From Phoronis australis (lineage: Eukaryota > Phoronida > Phoronidae): DNA of 64,000 bases. The translations under genes were made by a program, and so were the position numbers. Shown in pieces: positions 12,345 to 25,600 of the stretch; position 1 is the stretch's first letter; each line of letters begins with the position of its first letter. The stretch spans positions 285,461 through 349,460 of the forward strand of contig NMRA01000226.1 in NCBI GenBank assembly GCA_002633005.1, read 5' to 3'. The notes under the pieces are model-generated. The model did not search any database. It was not told the origin of the DNA and worked only from the letters and a program-made list of their open reading frames with translations.

Positions 12345-12600
12345 CCCAGCCTAAAATATAGGGGGGCTCGAATTTTTCGGTATACGGACCTTTACTGACA
12401 AAAGTCAACGAGGACTAAAAAAGGGCCACTAGGTTCAGGCCAACGAATTGTGCATACGCCCAGAATTCCTGTGGACTTTGTGGACATTGTCTCGTGTACT
12501 CAGACTTTTTGTTTCGCTGAGGCGGACCTTTTTGGCCAATTCGCCAAATTGGGAGGCTCGAACCCCCCCCGAGCCCCCCACCCCTGGGTGCGCCCATGTA
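12345..12600 (+). mobile_element. dispersed repeat with poly-C and 'gaggcggacc' motif
   Basis: Shares order and sequence with the inverted copy at 6405-6632 and with the core of the 41497-41810 MITE ('cctaaaatataggggggctc', then 'cgaatttttcg', then a spacer, then 'gcgcccatgt'). Non-coding. Confidence 0.6.
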
Positions 12601-12999
12601 ATTGTAAGACTTAGTCCCGATTTATCCTCATTGAATTTAGGGCTCAATTTTCACTTACTCTGTACTATTAAAAAACGTCATAAGTAAAAGAGGAGCTCAC
12701 ATAGAAATGGTGTGATAAACATATCAAATCAGTAGGTAAACAAAGGTAAGAACAATCCCTGCTGAGACTGTTTCATACAACCGGTCATTGGTACATTCAT
12801 TGAACCAGACACAAAGGGTATATCGCGTGTATACAGTATGTTGTGTCGGGAAGACAATTATCATGACTTGAACCATTTATGTAACCTCTACAAAAATAGT
12901 GGAAATGCCTACAAATTACAACTGAAAAAACAAACGTAAATGCTTAGTCTGGATGTAAATAAGTGTGCAAGCACTTAATACGTGTACTTACTCGAGGTC

Positions 13000-13016
13000 G
13001 TGGGTTCGAATCCCAC
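13000..13016 (+). other. tRNA-like T-arm / B box
   Basis: 'gtgggttcgaatcccac' forms a perfect 5-bp T stem with a canonical TTCGAAT loop (B box GGTTCGAATCC). I cannot fold a D arm or A box upstream, so this is a 3' tRNA half or SINE remnant rather than a functional tRNA. Confidence 0.5.
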
Positions 13017-15079
13017 CAGGTCACACTGCTAAACCCTTGAGCCATGTTTCTAGCTCCTCAGCTCGGTTTTAACAATATATTAATAAAGCATAAAATATTT
13101 CCAGGTGATCAGTGCAATGGGCCCACATGCGAGGCCTGCGCATGTCTGGTACAACGTGTATCAGACAGCCTGCAATTAGTTTTTATATAATACGTGTACA
13201 CGTACAGTAGGCCTTACGAACTATATCATTGTAGAGCATCTTCATTGCATTCTACGAGCCAACCATCAGTACATGTATATAATGGGATGCCCGCCCCAGA
13301 GAATCTATTTTACGGTCATGCGCGTTCATGTATAGGCGCATGTGCCTTTTTCCGGATATAGGTGTAGTTTTAAATACAGACGCATAGGCCTAAGTACGCC
13401 CATATACGGTAAAAATATCTCTGGAGTATAGGTCATGAATTTCGTTAGAAATGGTTACCGTAACATTTCAAAACATCAAAAACATTGCTTTCGCAGAAAC
13501 TGCCATTCCTAAGTTAGAGGCTCAATTTTTTGGTACTTCCATGTTTCCACCTTTTTGCAAGGTTAAATATCTATTCAATTCGTTTGCGCGCATCAATGGT
13601 GTCCAAAGTAGGAACCAAGTTTCAAGTTGGCGCATGTCAAACTATCCATCAATCTGTGAAAATGAAATAAATGAGCCAAAAGTCGTCAGGTTTCTGAATA
13701 TCGGCCCTTCGGACAATTGTCAGCTTTTGGGCAATCGTTCCTTCAGACTATCGACCATTCGGATAAACTATCGAGTAGACTCTAAACTACAGTAATCCTT
13801 GCTTTTTGTGACCGTATAGTGGTACGCTGTCCTGTAGCCAGCACTGGTTGGGGTTTGGTTCGAATTTCTAAAACGGTCAATCTTTTGATGATATTTCGCA
13901 CAAGTCGACACTGCAGGTTTTTCGATAGCCCCCTTGCGCAACTTAACTTAGCGGAAGGGAAATCTCTAGGAATATTGATGAATTATCAACCACGATGTAT
14001 TCACGTATTTCGTGTCAAGATCGCATAATTTCCTTGCACGATTGAAAAGTTTATCCGCTGCTCATCAACCTCACTCGGGGCTTCGGGCATGGCTGGGCCG
14101 AAATTAAACGTTGGCTACTCTATTCCTACCATGCAGTGTTCACCAAGACAGGGTGTCCCATCCAGTCTTCTCAGATTGGAAGGCGCCTTCTGATCGCCGT
14201 AGCCCTGCAATAAATATCACCGTGCCCCGATGTCTCTGGTTTGAGAATGAGCCGTTTTAGACGATGTATCTCGGTATTTTACTTCATACCTGCACACCTG
14301 AAGAAAGGAGACTGTTCCGAAATTACGAGCATACCAGTATCAAGCTTGCAAACAAAATGTCGGGTGGTGTTTTTAACGCGGAAGTTTTTAAGCATCGACG
14401 AAGGACTACCTAGAAACGTTACATGTATTGAAGTTCAAAGAATGAAAACGCACACACGCGTAAACACATCCATGTCAATCCACCAATCAATAACCGAAGA
14501 GTTCACTTGATGATCAACATATTTGACGATCACTTTCAATTTGAATTTTTTTAAAACGTCTGCACTTTACTATGCAGACAACTATACCGAATTAACAGAT
14601 AACAACCCATTCTCTACTGTTTTTTTAATTGATCGATTTTAAGACATTCACACAATACTTTTTGGGAGCTCTCTCGCTGCTATAAATGTATAGACATTTA
14701 CACTTCTTCGCCCTAGTTACCCTAAGATGTACTCACCACGCGCTTTTAATGTGCTCTGTTAGTCGATGGCTGAAACTGTCTATAATGCAAATCGTTCTCT
14801 AATCGACTGCGCGATCCTGTGATCTTCGCAAACACTGCATGTACTTGGCGAAGTTGACCTGGTACGGACCGAAGTGATTATGTAAAGCACTTTGAATCAG
14901 AACCAAATTCGAAATTATTACTAACTTGGTCATTAGTGCAGTTAGTAAAGCCAGAAATAACGGCAATAATTTTACTGTTATTGTTCATCTACATCCAATA
15001 CGTAACGGAAATTACAGGGTTGGACCTTTTTTGTTTGGGGGGCTACGGGCCTGGTATACCGCGATCTCAAATAAATGCT

Positions 15080-15410
15080 TTGATCCTGGGAACATCCAAT
15101 AAGTGTAGCTTATTTGGTTACACGTCGTCTGCCGTAGACGCCATTCCCTCAGCGAACTCCAAAATATTACCCATACTGCTTTTCGTGACCAGTGGTGCCG
15201 CCCTCGATCGGGAATACCTAACGAACATTATTGCTTTTGTGTGCGTATAATGGTACACCACGATATCCAAGACTTTTGACCCTAGAAACATCCAATAAGT
15301 ATAGCTTATTTGATAACACATCGTATGCCGTAGACGCTATTCCCATAGTGAGCTCCAAAATAGTACCCATACTGCATTTCGTGACAGGTCGTAGCGCCAT
15401 CCTCGGCAAT
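15080..15410 (+). repeat. two-copy tandem duplication, period about 197
   Basis: 'catccaataagtgtagctta' (15090s) and 'catccaataagtatagctta' (15290s) begin two diverged units that also share 'gccgtagacgc' and 'acccatactgc'. A third partial copy is at 27690-27775, upstream of copy C. Confidence 0.75.
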
Positions 15411-16520
15411 GATTTATGAAATGCTACGTTGTATCAACAATAAGGTTTATGGGCTGGCGTTATCTATGATTGGGCTCACAGTCTTGATATCTTGGTTAAA
15501 CCTCTTCGTGCAGCAGTTCGCTTACCTCCACAGTACCGTGTATTATGATAACGTCCTTGTGGCATGCTAGCACGGGACTTCCGTCATTTTGGCTTTGAGG
15601 GAACACCACAGCAGTAACTATGGTGGGCGTGGCCTCACTGCGTTTGTCGGAACTACCAATTGCAGAGAAAAGACAGAGTACGCCTAACATTTGTCCCTTT
15701 TTACATGTAGTGTTCATCCATCAGGGATCATTTTAGAAAAACGTGTCCATGGGTCAAATGACCCGCAGAGACTCAATTCTATTGGTCAATTTACAGAACC
15801 TGTGTATAATGTTATTTTTGCCTTTTCCGATTCGACTTTAAGCAACATCTTTCAAGTCTGGATATGTTTACTATCTCGCTACGTTTTGCGACTAGCTTTG
15901 GGGTTAACTGCAATTTAATTGAATTAGAATTCCGCATGCATTGAACATGTATTTTTACAGAGAGCAGGGCATATTGTCTCCAATAAATAATTTGTAGCGT
16001 TAGTGGCAACGTGGGTGCAACATACATCATTGTTACATCTAGGTGAAAACAATGATAGTGACTGAAGGTGAAGTTTGAATTCATCTGAGCCCTCCGCCCC
16101 GTAATAATTTTTAGATTCATTAATTAGAACCTGATGTGCTTGACCCCATATCACTAGTATTGAGTTTGTTAGTTGATCAGATATTGTCAAGAATGTGTTA
16201 GTATATGAATGCAATGCATATCATTCCCGTGTGTGTTCACCAGCATAATTTTGACGTGCCAGTTAGCCCGGGTTAAGCAATTACGATGCGTCCACGTAAT
16301 GCACCAATGAAGCGGAGTGCACTCCTAAAATTACCCCTGATCCATGCGTTGACTTTACATAGCAAGTACGTTCATCCAACGCATGGTTGCCCGTCAAATG
16401 CTGGTTACTTCAATCAACGATTTTGGATTATTGACTAACAGCAAAGACCCAAACGGCTGAAGTGCATTACTTCATCCCGGAAGTTCATCGTGTATTCGTG
16501 TGCTGGTTTTTCAGTTAGTG

Positions 16521-16628
16521 ATGTTGTCCCTCGCGCTAGTCCTCTGCTTGGGGACCAGCGCCTGGTCTAAGGATATTCACGGAGGGGTGCCCATGGGTGT
16601 ACTCAACCCACTGTGCGACGATGGCAAG
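16521..16628 (+). CDS. TP53I13: copy B exon 1 (signal peptide exon)
   Basis: 36 codons: the signal peptide, then [20 protein letters not shown]. Donor 'gtaagg'. The same exon in copy C ends in a stop after PLCD. Confidence 0.88.
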
Positions 16629-19600
16629 GTAAGGTTCATTAAATTAAACAAAGAATGTGTAGATCTAGGCTGTTTGCGGGTCCAACGTTGATCAGAAAGC
16701 TCCCAGATATCTAAGAGCAACGTTTGCCTGAAATTGCAGTACAGGTTTGGTCATGCAGCACGCTGAATTAACCGTTAACTATTCAAAAAGTAACTCCCAC
16801 TTCCTTTTTTAACATTTTCACAAAAGACGCAACCTCATGCTATGAATTACATTACAGGCAATTTCCAATACTGTGGTGTGTCACTCACTCTAATTGATTG
16901 TAAAGGAAAAATTAAAAAGCTAAAACCAAGGTGAAATTCAAATACTCAGATAAAAATGACAAACTTCTCCAAATCAAAAGTTGCAAAATGGCGATTTCTT
17001 GGAATCGAATAGAGAAATCCTTCAGTTTTCAGTTGGTAACTAAGGGCATTTACATAACGGTATCCTTTCGTCATTACGCAAGAGTAATCACTGGTTAGTA
17101 GAGTAATAACATCTGGGGGTATTTATTTTGTCATTCTCTGGTGAGTTATTGTGTGGTATTATACCGGTCAATTCCACGGTCACATGATTTAATTGATACT
17201 GAATAGTTATGAAACCGTCATGTCTCAGTGAGTTGATATTTAGAGAGTTGGAAAGAACTGAAATTAAACTTACTAGTAAAAACAGATCAAAGTCGTGTCT
17301 TCAATTAAGTATATGTATGTATATGTACATGCATATATCTCAATTAAGGGACTATCCAATTAAAACAAATTATTTTATAAAATATTTAGTTTCGGATATG
17401 CTACACATATGATTTATTGGTGATTGAATCTACCCAGTCAGACGTCACGAAAAGTGAAGAATGCTAAGGTGTGAATACATTTTATGTGCCCAGTGAACTG
17501 CGGTTGTCATCTGATGGCCACGTTATACGTGTCCAAGATATACAAACTGGAATCACCAAGATGAGTTTAGACGTGCGTGGACACTGCAAAATTGTTTTGA
17601 AATGTAATCTGAATTTTTGCACATGTCGGTAGGCTCCAGTGACCGACTTCGTATTGACTGAAAAGTGAATTGTAAAATCTAGTTCTTACTGATATTTACA
17701 GACAAATCTGACTGTTGACTGGGATTACACGAAGGACGATGAGTACGTCTGCAAAGGAGATATCCTCAACCCTATACAGGTAGTTTGCCACTATGGAACT
17801 TTTAGCGACTGAAACCAATAGCTGACTGTCGAAATAGCCGCGCCATTTTGAAATTCACTAACCGTCCTGACGGCAATCAGGTCTTTGATGGACAAGCGTT
17901 CACAGATCTCATGTAATGCAGACGGGAGGTTACAAAAAGAGTGACACCATTTTTACCATTATAATGCCGGCACATATCCACTGCTGTGTGGTGGAATGTA
18001 CTAATGACTTGTGAAAAAAGGCAAAAGCTTTGAAAGATCAATGGATGAACAAAGACATCGAGTTCCATACAATTCCTACTGCAATTAAGACTATCCGCGA
18101 CAAAGCCACAGAGTGGCTGTGGCTGATAAAGCGAGAGAATTTCGATCCCAGCCGGTGTCAAAAAGCTACAATAAATTGATGAACCTAAACTAATCAAACA
18201 ATGGAAGGACTGACAGTAGAATCCTTTTCTCTGCTTTTATATTGATGAACCACCAAATCCGAGTCGGCATCAATCGGAAATCACTTTAGTGCTACAGGGT
18301 TTTCCGTAGATAAACCCACCCGGTGAAACGCCTATGGGCATTTATTCGGAAAATTATACCAAATACACGCCCAGTGGGCGTCTTGAGACCATGCAACATC
18401 ATGCAAGGTCACAGACTCGTCCGTAATCCAAACTGCGCATAGATCGCTGTCACACTCTGTAGTGTTTAGTCTTGGGAACCAACCTGTCACAAAATGTTTC
18501 TTGAGTAAGCTTTCAAGCTTACTACCCTTCAAAAGTGGCGTCACCGTTGATGGTATTTTTACTAAAATAAGAATTTTACCCCGGGTATACAAAACACCCG
18601 CAAAATAAAAGGCTATATTGGCGACTCAGTCCAATATTCATACACTAGGTGACGCTTTCGCCAGATTTTTCTACGGTCAGGCAAAAATATTGACAGCGAC
18701 GACAGAGAAGAAAAAGTTAGAAAAATCTTCAGATATTGAGTAATTGAACTCTCCAACTGCTTTTTGTTTGTACTGAACTCCCGTGATAATCACTAAGGTG
18801 TTTATTCTTGGGGACTCCTATGCAGTTCATATCCATTACAGGTGCCCACCAAAGTCCAGTGTGAGCCTCTCCATCAGGTAAGTTACAATTCAAAAGTAAT
18901 TAAGCACTTGCTAAAATGAAGTCTGTCTGTTTGTCGTACAGGGACTAGAAATATGTTATGACAGATACTAGTGTTAGGGTTAGAAGTTGTTTCGCGTGCA
19001 AGTTTTATACTCACGGAATTATTGTTATATATATATATATATATATATAAATTGAACCTTGTAAACGTAGTGAATGCTTTCATGACATTTTCAAGATGTT
19101 TGAAAAACAATTACATATGACTGGAATTTTATTGACCATGCGTTCATTTTTCCATCATCCCTATACATGTATATCCTCATATTTCTTTTCAGCCATTGCA
19201 CAAGTGCATGACAACCCGAATCGAGTATTCTGATCCAATACCTATGAGGTGCGTTTACAGTGGCAGTTCGTCGAAGTACGCCACCGTTCATAATGTTTTT
19301 TTTGCAAACATCACGTAACCAGTTAAAATGAAGCTTTCACATAAGCAAACTATTATCTTGCTCAGGAAAAGTGCAGTGCTCTTACTGAGAATCATACATG
19401 GAAAACTTCGGGTTTCGTATCCTCAACCGAGATTTTGATGTCTTATGTTAACGATTTGTGCGCATATGCTAATTTCAAACGGTAAGTCATGTGACCCTCA
19501 TACTGGAGAGTGTTTGGTCGTATAACTGAAGTTCGCACATGCACTGATCATAACGCTTATTCCTCGTTCCGGCGTCCAGCGCGCAGACGGCTTAGTGCAA

Positions 19601-22600
19601 TCCAAAAATCTGTCAAGTTAATGACTGTTATTGCATCTTTATTTGGAAAGTACCGAGTTAAAGTTAATTTCGCGGTTGAAAGATCCTATAAGGAATACAT
19701 AAAACAACGTTTTGTTATTTTGTTATTATTATATACATATTAACTTAAATGTCTTGTAAGCAATGTATCATGAAGACAAACCTTCAATTTCTAAGAAAAG
19801 CTTTGGCGATGCTGCGCATTTACTACGAAGTAAAACCAGCGCAGCATACACGGAGAGTGAGCCTATAAATGTGTTTTTCGTTAGTGCAGAATGGCCGTGG
19901 AACCTAGAACTAAAAATAAAAGGATATAACCACGAAGTGACTTACCTGTGCTCCTACTGGCAGGCACAATCTGTTTTGTAATACGTTTATCGTATGCATC
20001 ACAACAACTTAGAGAAGAAACAATTTAAACATTAACATTAACCCTTCAGCGGGGGTGTAAATACACAAACGTATTTTAATAAAGGACATGCGCAGGAATC
20101 AACTGTATTCACACTTGTAAGTATTAGATTGTAAATTAAAAAGTCCGTCAACAGGCATCCATTTTTTCTGAAATGTTCATAATTCAGGCTCTTATAGTAA
20201 ATTACCTTTTCCATGTTATGCTATTCCAAAAATTCATCTTTCAGCCATTGCAAGCAGACAAACTTTTTAATTGCAATGACCCTATATTGATAATTTTTAC
20301 TTTATTATTTTGGCGAAACATGATGGTCATAATCTCAGCACAAATAAGGAACAGATAGGGAGAGAGAGAGGCTCCCTGACGGTAGCCGCGACCAATTTCA
20401 AAAAAACTGTAATTAAACGTGAATCCATGTTGCGCCCTTGTTCAGAAGGCGAACCCAATTTGCGATTTTTTCCAAAATTGAAAAAAGTTTTGTATATAAA
20501 TTTCCATGAGACAGAATGATGCTTTTTTGAAGTCTACCGTTACTAAGAGACTTGGGATACTATGTTCATTAGTGAAATGAAGTAGATCGCATATTGTTCT
20601 CGTATTTTCTCCAGTAAATCTCCTTTTTTTAATCCTGATTGATCGTTGCTAATTAATTTATTAATGACTGACTTATTACGTTGGGCGATACAGCCCGAAA
20701 AAATCTTGTAGCTCGTATTCAATAGCGAGATAGGGGTCCAATTTCCAAGATGCTCTCTGAATTTTTTTCTCTTAGGAATAATAGAAATGACACCTTGACG
20801 TTAGCTATCAGGTAAGCAATCCCCTCCTATTGAATGATCTTACCATAAAGGCAGGCAGAAATTTCTTTCCAAAAAAAAACAGGGAAGCCATCAGGACCTG
20901 GCGTTTTGTCGTTTTTCATCTGTCGCAGGCCCATTCTTCGTTGCTCAGTTACCCAACCTCGTTTTATCATGAGCCATGATAGTCTCAAGCTACTAGCCTT
21001 TTTGGAACACTACTTTAAATACTGATAGTTTTTAAAGAATGTGACACTTGGTAACGAAGTTAGACAATGACCTTACGAACCTTGTGATGTTCGCTTCTTA
21101 GTTTCAGCGGTCGAAACTGAGGGAAGAGAGAAAGATTCATTTAGAGCCATAATTATCAAAAAACATGAAAACGTTACCTCAAGGATGGCTCTAGGTAAAC
21201 CCTGTAAGTTGTGAAGCCGTGAAAATCAGATGCTATCAAAACAGCTTAAAACTGCATATTATCATTACAAAAATAAGTACATTTTAAATTATGAAAAGAA
21301 CATTGTTCACAGTAGCTTTAAGAATCCCTTTGAACCGTCCTCGAGTAAGACTCGTTGTGTATCAATTTTGAATTCGGCGTTCCATTCAAACGCTCGTCTA
21401 GCCGCTTTTCCCTTCATTCTAGTGGGGCTCATCGACCCATTCGGCCTGTGTACGGAGAATATCGGTATCTTCCACCTCAGAGATGGCTACATTCTTTAGA
21501 GGTAAACATTTTTGCGATTGTTACGTTACTGAGGAAAATGGACTGTGGACTGAAAATTACAGTATTCAAAACAAAGAGATAATTTTATGTTGAACACCTC
21601 ATGGGCGAAGCAGCACTGAAAAAAGTAGGGAGCTATAGCCCCCCCCCAGCCCCCTATGGTGGGCGCCCATACACCTATTGCATAGTTGTAACAGTTCGAG
21701 AGTGAAAAAACGTGACCACTGGATTGAGAAGCGGGACGGGATAGAATGTTTTCTATCCACACGTCTCTGGGTCTGTGCCAAAACGCAAGGTTGAAATGCT
21801 CGCCGAAACACAAAAACCCGACTGCATCTTTTGTCGAACCTGAGACGTAACACCCAAAAGCGTCTGAACGCGTTCTTTGTTTTATTTAATGGAATGAGAA
21901 ATTGCAGGTATCGCAAAAACCTATGAAAATTCCCGTCTTTTGTTTAATCGAATACGAAAATAGGGCACTGTCGTGTGGGGAATAGCAATGCAGTATATGA
22001 TAATATGTCAAAAAGCGGAACATTTTGATTGTGTGGAGGGGATGGCGGGAAAATTTCAAAAAGTGGCCGCCATTTTGCTAAAAGTATGTCAATAGTAAGC
22101 TTCCAAACATAGTGTCGAAACACTCTGCTTCGCTCGTGATTTTGAGAATTCTTGAGAGATATTGCTTTTCTCGCAAGAAACCGGGTCTACGGATCATTTC
22201 CAGGCTTCCCTTGATCCTTTAAACAGCATCCAATGAACTAATGACCTATACAAGTTTTATCACCCTTCCAGTATTTTAAACCTAGTTACACCGTTTCAGC
22301 ATGGTGCAATAGCGATGCTGTATCACCCGTGTGCTAATAAAGATGAAGTCCAGCAACTGCGACACTTGGTGACGGGCTGCTTGTGGCGCCACGTGATCAC
22401 GCCATCCAGAAGATTGTCACCGGAAAAGGTAACGTCCCATATAACACGAGTGGAGGGGATAACTCCTTACACTCGGTGGATGATTCGATATTTATTTTTC
22501 GTATATACACATATTTAGGCCCAAGTGCTACAGTATATTCAAAGCCTCAAGAAATCTGGGAATACGGTAAATACATGTACAGTTGAGTCTTACTATGCTT

Positions 22601-25600
22601 GATAATGGACATAGGAGCATCCCTTTTATTTTTGAAGCCTTTTCTGCCGAAGGATATCTCAAACCTTATCCACCAAAATTGGTCATTTTACAATATCTCA
22701 CATATGTCTAACAAAATACTATATCTTTATTCTCGGAGAACTTCAAATACGAAATACATACCGATTAGTGTGAAAAAAGGTTTAGCAGAACTACTTTGGA
22801 ACCGCACAACAGTGTGAAAATTTGTTTACTACTTATTCGAGGTAAAATGTTACGCGACTGTCACTCAAATCGAATCTCCAGCCAGACACAAAGCAGCTTC
22901 GCATGTACCCACAGTCCTTTCATTCCCCGAGTCGCCATAATATTGCATCAAGGACGAGTAATTATGATGTACATGTAAAGATGCCGGGGAAAACTAAGAC
23001 AAAACGTAGCTTTGATACAAGATAATTTTGTGTTGGCGTTCATACGTTGGTTGAGAACGAATGCTACGATTCCCCTCCCACCTCTGTGACTTTGTGTTCA
23101 CGAACACAGCAAGTTGTGAAAAGAGATAAATCCTGAGCCAAAATCCATAATTTTTGTGATTTGACATTTTGCTGTTTCGATCTGATGCTCACGGCATGCT
23201 TTAACCACCCACTCGATTTCTGTATTCATTTCGTACTTGGTTTTCACATCAGTCTCCCAGCGCGTGATGTGTCTGACAATGAACTGTTGACCTACTTTAA
23301 AGTGGACCACAATAAACCAGTTTGACCCACTTAAAATGCTGGCTCCTCCGCCAGTTACCGCGTTGGATTCGATGCACTGGATATCGTCTAGGTTTAGATT
23401 AAAGGTTTTGGTGATAATTAAGGTAAGTACGCACTGCAAATTTAGACAACATTGCGCTTGAATGATGAAATAATGAACGTAGCTGAAAGGTGTATAGGTT
23501 GTGTTGACCAAAAACAAGTTTACACCGAATAATTAACCGAAGACCTTGAGACTTTAACCTCATTCTCGGATGCAGCAAATTGACTTAGTTGGAAGTTAAG
23601 AACACGATTTCTCACGAACGGCTCGGTGGATATCGCAGAAACTTACCAAACTTAATATTTATTCATCAAAAACGATGTTACGATTTACGATGTAGTTTTT
23701 GCGTATTCTAGCAAAGACGTCTTGCTAGTTGATTTGTCATAGAAATCAAACGAAAAGACTAATCGAAAATTCCCTATAGCGTTTTTGAGATAACTATCCA
23801 ACACCTAGGCCAAACTAAATTCGATTGAGAAAACTCTACATAAATCATGTCAAATACCACTTCAATTATAAAAACAAAAAACCTTGGAGACATATCAGTG
23901 CAGGCTGCTAATGTTTGTACTATAGCGTAATGACTCCCGGTTGAGATTAGAAACTGGACGAGAGCCAGTCTTGTGAACATACCATACGAAACCCTTAGGT
24001 TCCAGATTCAGCATCACCGTTGCTTTGTTTCGTTGCAGCCCCTTGCACTGGTCTCCTGGGGTTGCAGATTGGAACTGAGTCACTACGACCATGAAGCGGC
24101 GCAGAGTTTCATTGTTGTAAGTCGTTTTGCGAATATTAATGTAATTATGGTAAAACTAAATCCTGTTAAAGTTAAAAGTGATTTATCATTTGGTGTTTCA
24201 ATTTGTTGAATGCGTACTGAATGTTCGTTAAAATGACGTAATCGACTGACGATCGTAGACAACAGTTGGTTGCAGCTTCTTTATGAATAGCACTTCGATA
24301 TTCCTACATGAACGTGTTTTACATATTGTTTTGTTTTTGCAAAAATGTGCCGGGGGAAAGGTCCCAGCTGTTGAACTACGCGACCTTCAAATAACATCTT
24401 AGCTCGCACTCCAACCGCACTATGCCTAGCACGTAATTTACTAGTGTTCAAGCGAAACCAGTTGCCTACCGGAGCAATCTTGGTCCTCTGAAAGTACTCA
24501 ACTCACTTGGCACACGCGGCAGTAGAACGCTCGATTTCGTTCCCAAATGCTTATTCTACAAAGGTTATTCCTCAAATACATTGTATGCCTGTGCTCCGGC
24601 TGTAAAAGCCTCTTTTTCACATACCCGCATCAGATCATTGACCCATAGTTTTTCACGCTAGATCTGGCCCATCACCGCTATCCAGTCTGCCTTCTATTTC
24701 ACAGCGCTTGACAACAAAACAGCTGATGACGTCGCCTTCTCGATTTCTTTAACTTTGACCAAAAGGCTTATTAGGAATCAGTAATTCACAATCAAATATA
24801 AAAACTAATGGTTTGGCTCTTTTTAGCTTTGGTCTAAGATAATATTTCCAAGAAGCATGGGCGGCGCACCATAGGGAATGGGGGAGTTATAGCCCCCCAC
24901 TTTTTTCAGTGCTACGCTGCACATGGTCTATAGGTGATGCACCACAGGGAGGCTAAGGGGCTTTAGCCCCCACTTTTTTCAGTGCTGCGACGCCCATGAG
25001 AAGTCAACCGAAACCAAAATAAAATCTAAAATGCTTTGATTATATGCGTTTAAGCGTTGAATATTAATGTGGATGAACTATGTTGGAATGTAAGATATTC
25101 CGTTACCATATCAGTATCTGATACATGTACGAGTGAAAATTAAAGTACCTTTTACGTTGTGAACTTTCAAGAGAGAAGTTTAGAACTAGTTTTAGCGTAG
25201 AAGGGATAAAGGATAGACCGCCGGAAGATAGCATGTCAAGGATGAAGATTGTTGTGTTAAAAGTGACATTCTGTAACCTTACAATAGCCCAAATGCAGAA
25301 ACGTATTGCGCATGTCAGGAAGTATTTGAAGCATTGCGTACTGGGATTGACCCGGGCAGCCCGCCTTGAATAAGGAAAGCGCTTCTTAGACCTTTCCGCG
25401 AGCGCTCCGAATTGTTAGATGTGGCTAAAGAATAATGTTTCCCATCTTGGTTTTGTTGGCGATGCAGCTTGAGAAATGCTCGCTAAAAAGGAAAGTGCTT
25501 TCCCCTAGCCCTATTTTATGTTTTCATATACATTTTGTGGATATGCAGCTATAGCTTTGACATATTTTTCCGGGACAATGCAAAGTGGTTACCAGGGTCT

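Larger units (their letters stand above)
10009..16520. other. intergenic region between copies A and B
   Basis: 6.5 kb without a recognisable gene. It holds repeats (11255-11545, 12345-12600, a tRNA-like 3' half at 13000, a 200-base tandem duplication at 15080-15410) and, from about 15590, sequence duplicated upstream of copy C. Short open frames here show no family signature. Confidence 0.6.

Noticed and set aside
12415-12687. Overlapping frames on both strands at 12.4-12.7 kb
   Set aside because: They lie in a dispersed GC-biased repeat also found at 6.4 kb and 41.5 kb.
13000-13016. Functional tRNA gene
   Set aside because: Only a T arm/B box is present; no acceptor, D or anticodon arms can be formed from flanking bases.
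23098-23517. 139-codon - strand open frame in intron 6 of copy B
   Set aside because: Longest intronic frame, with some protein-like composition, but no ATG-context support, no family motif and no copy in A or C.
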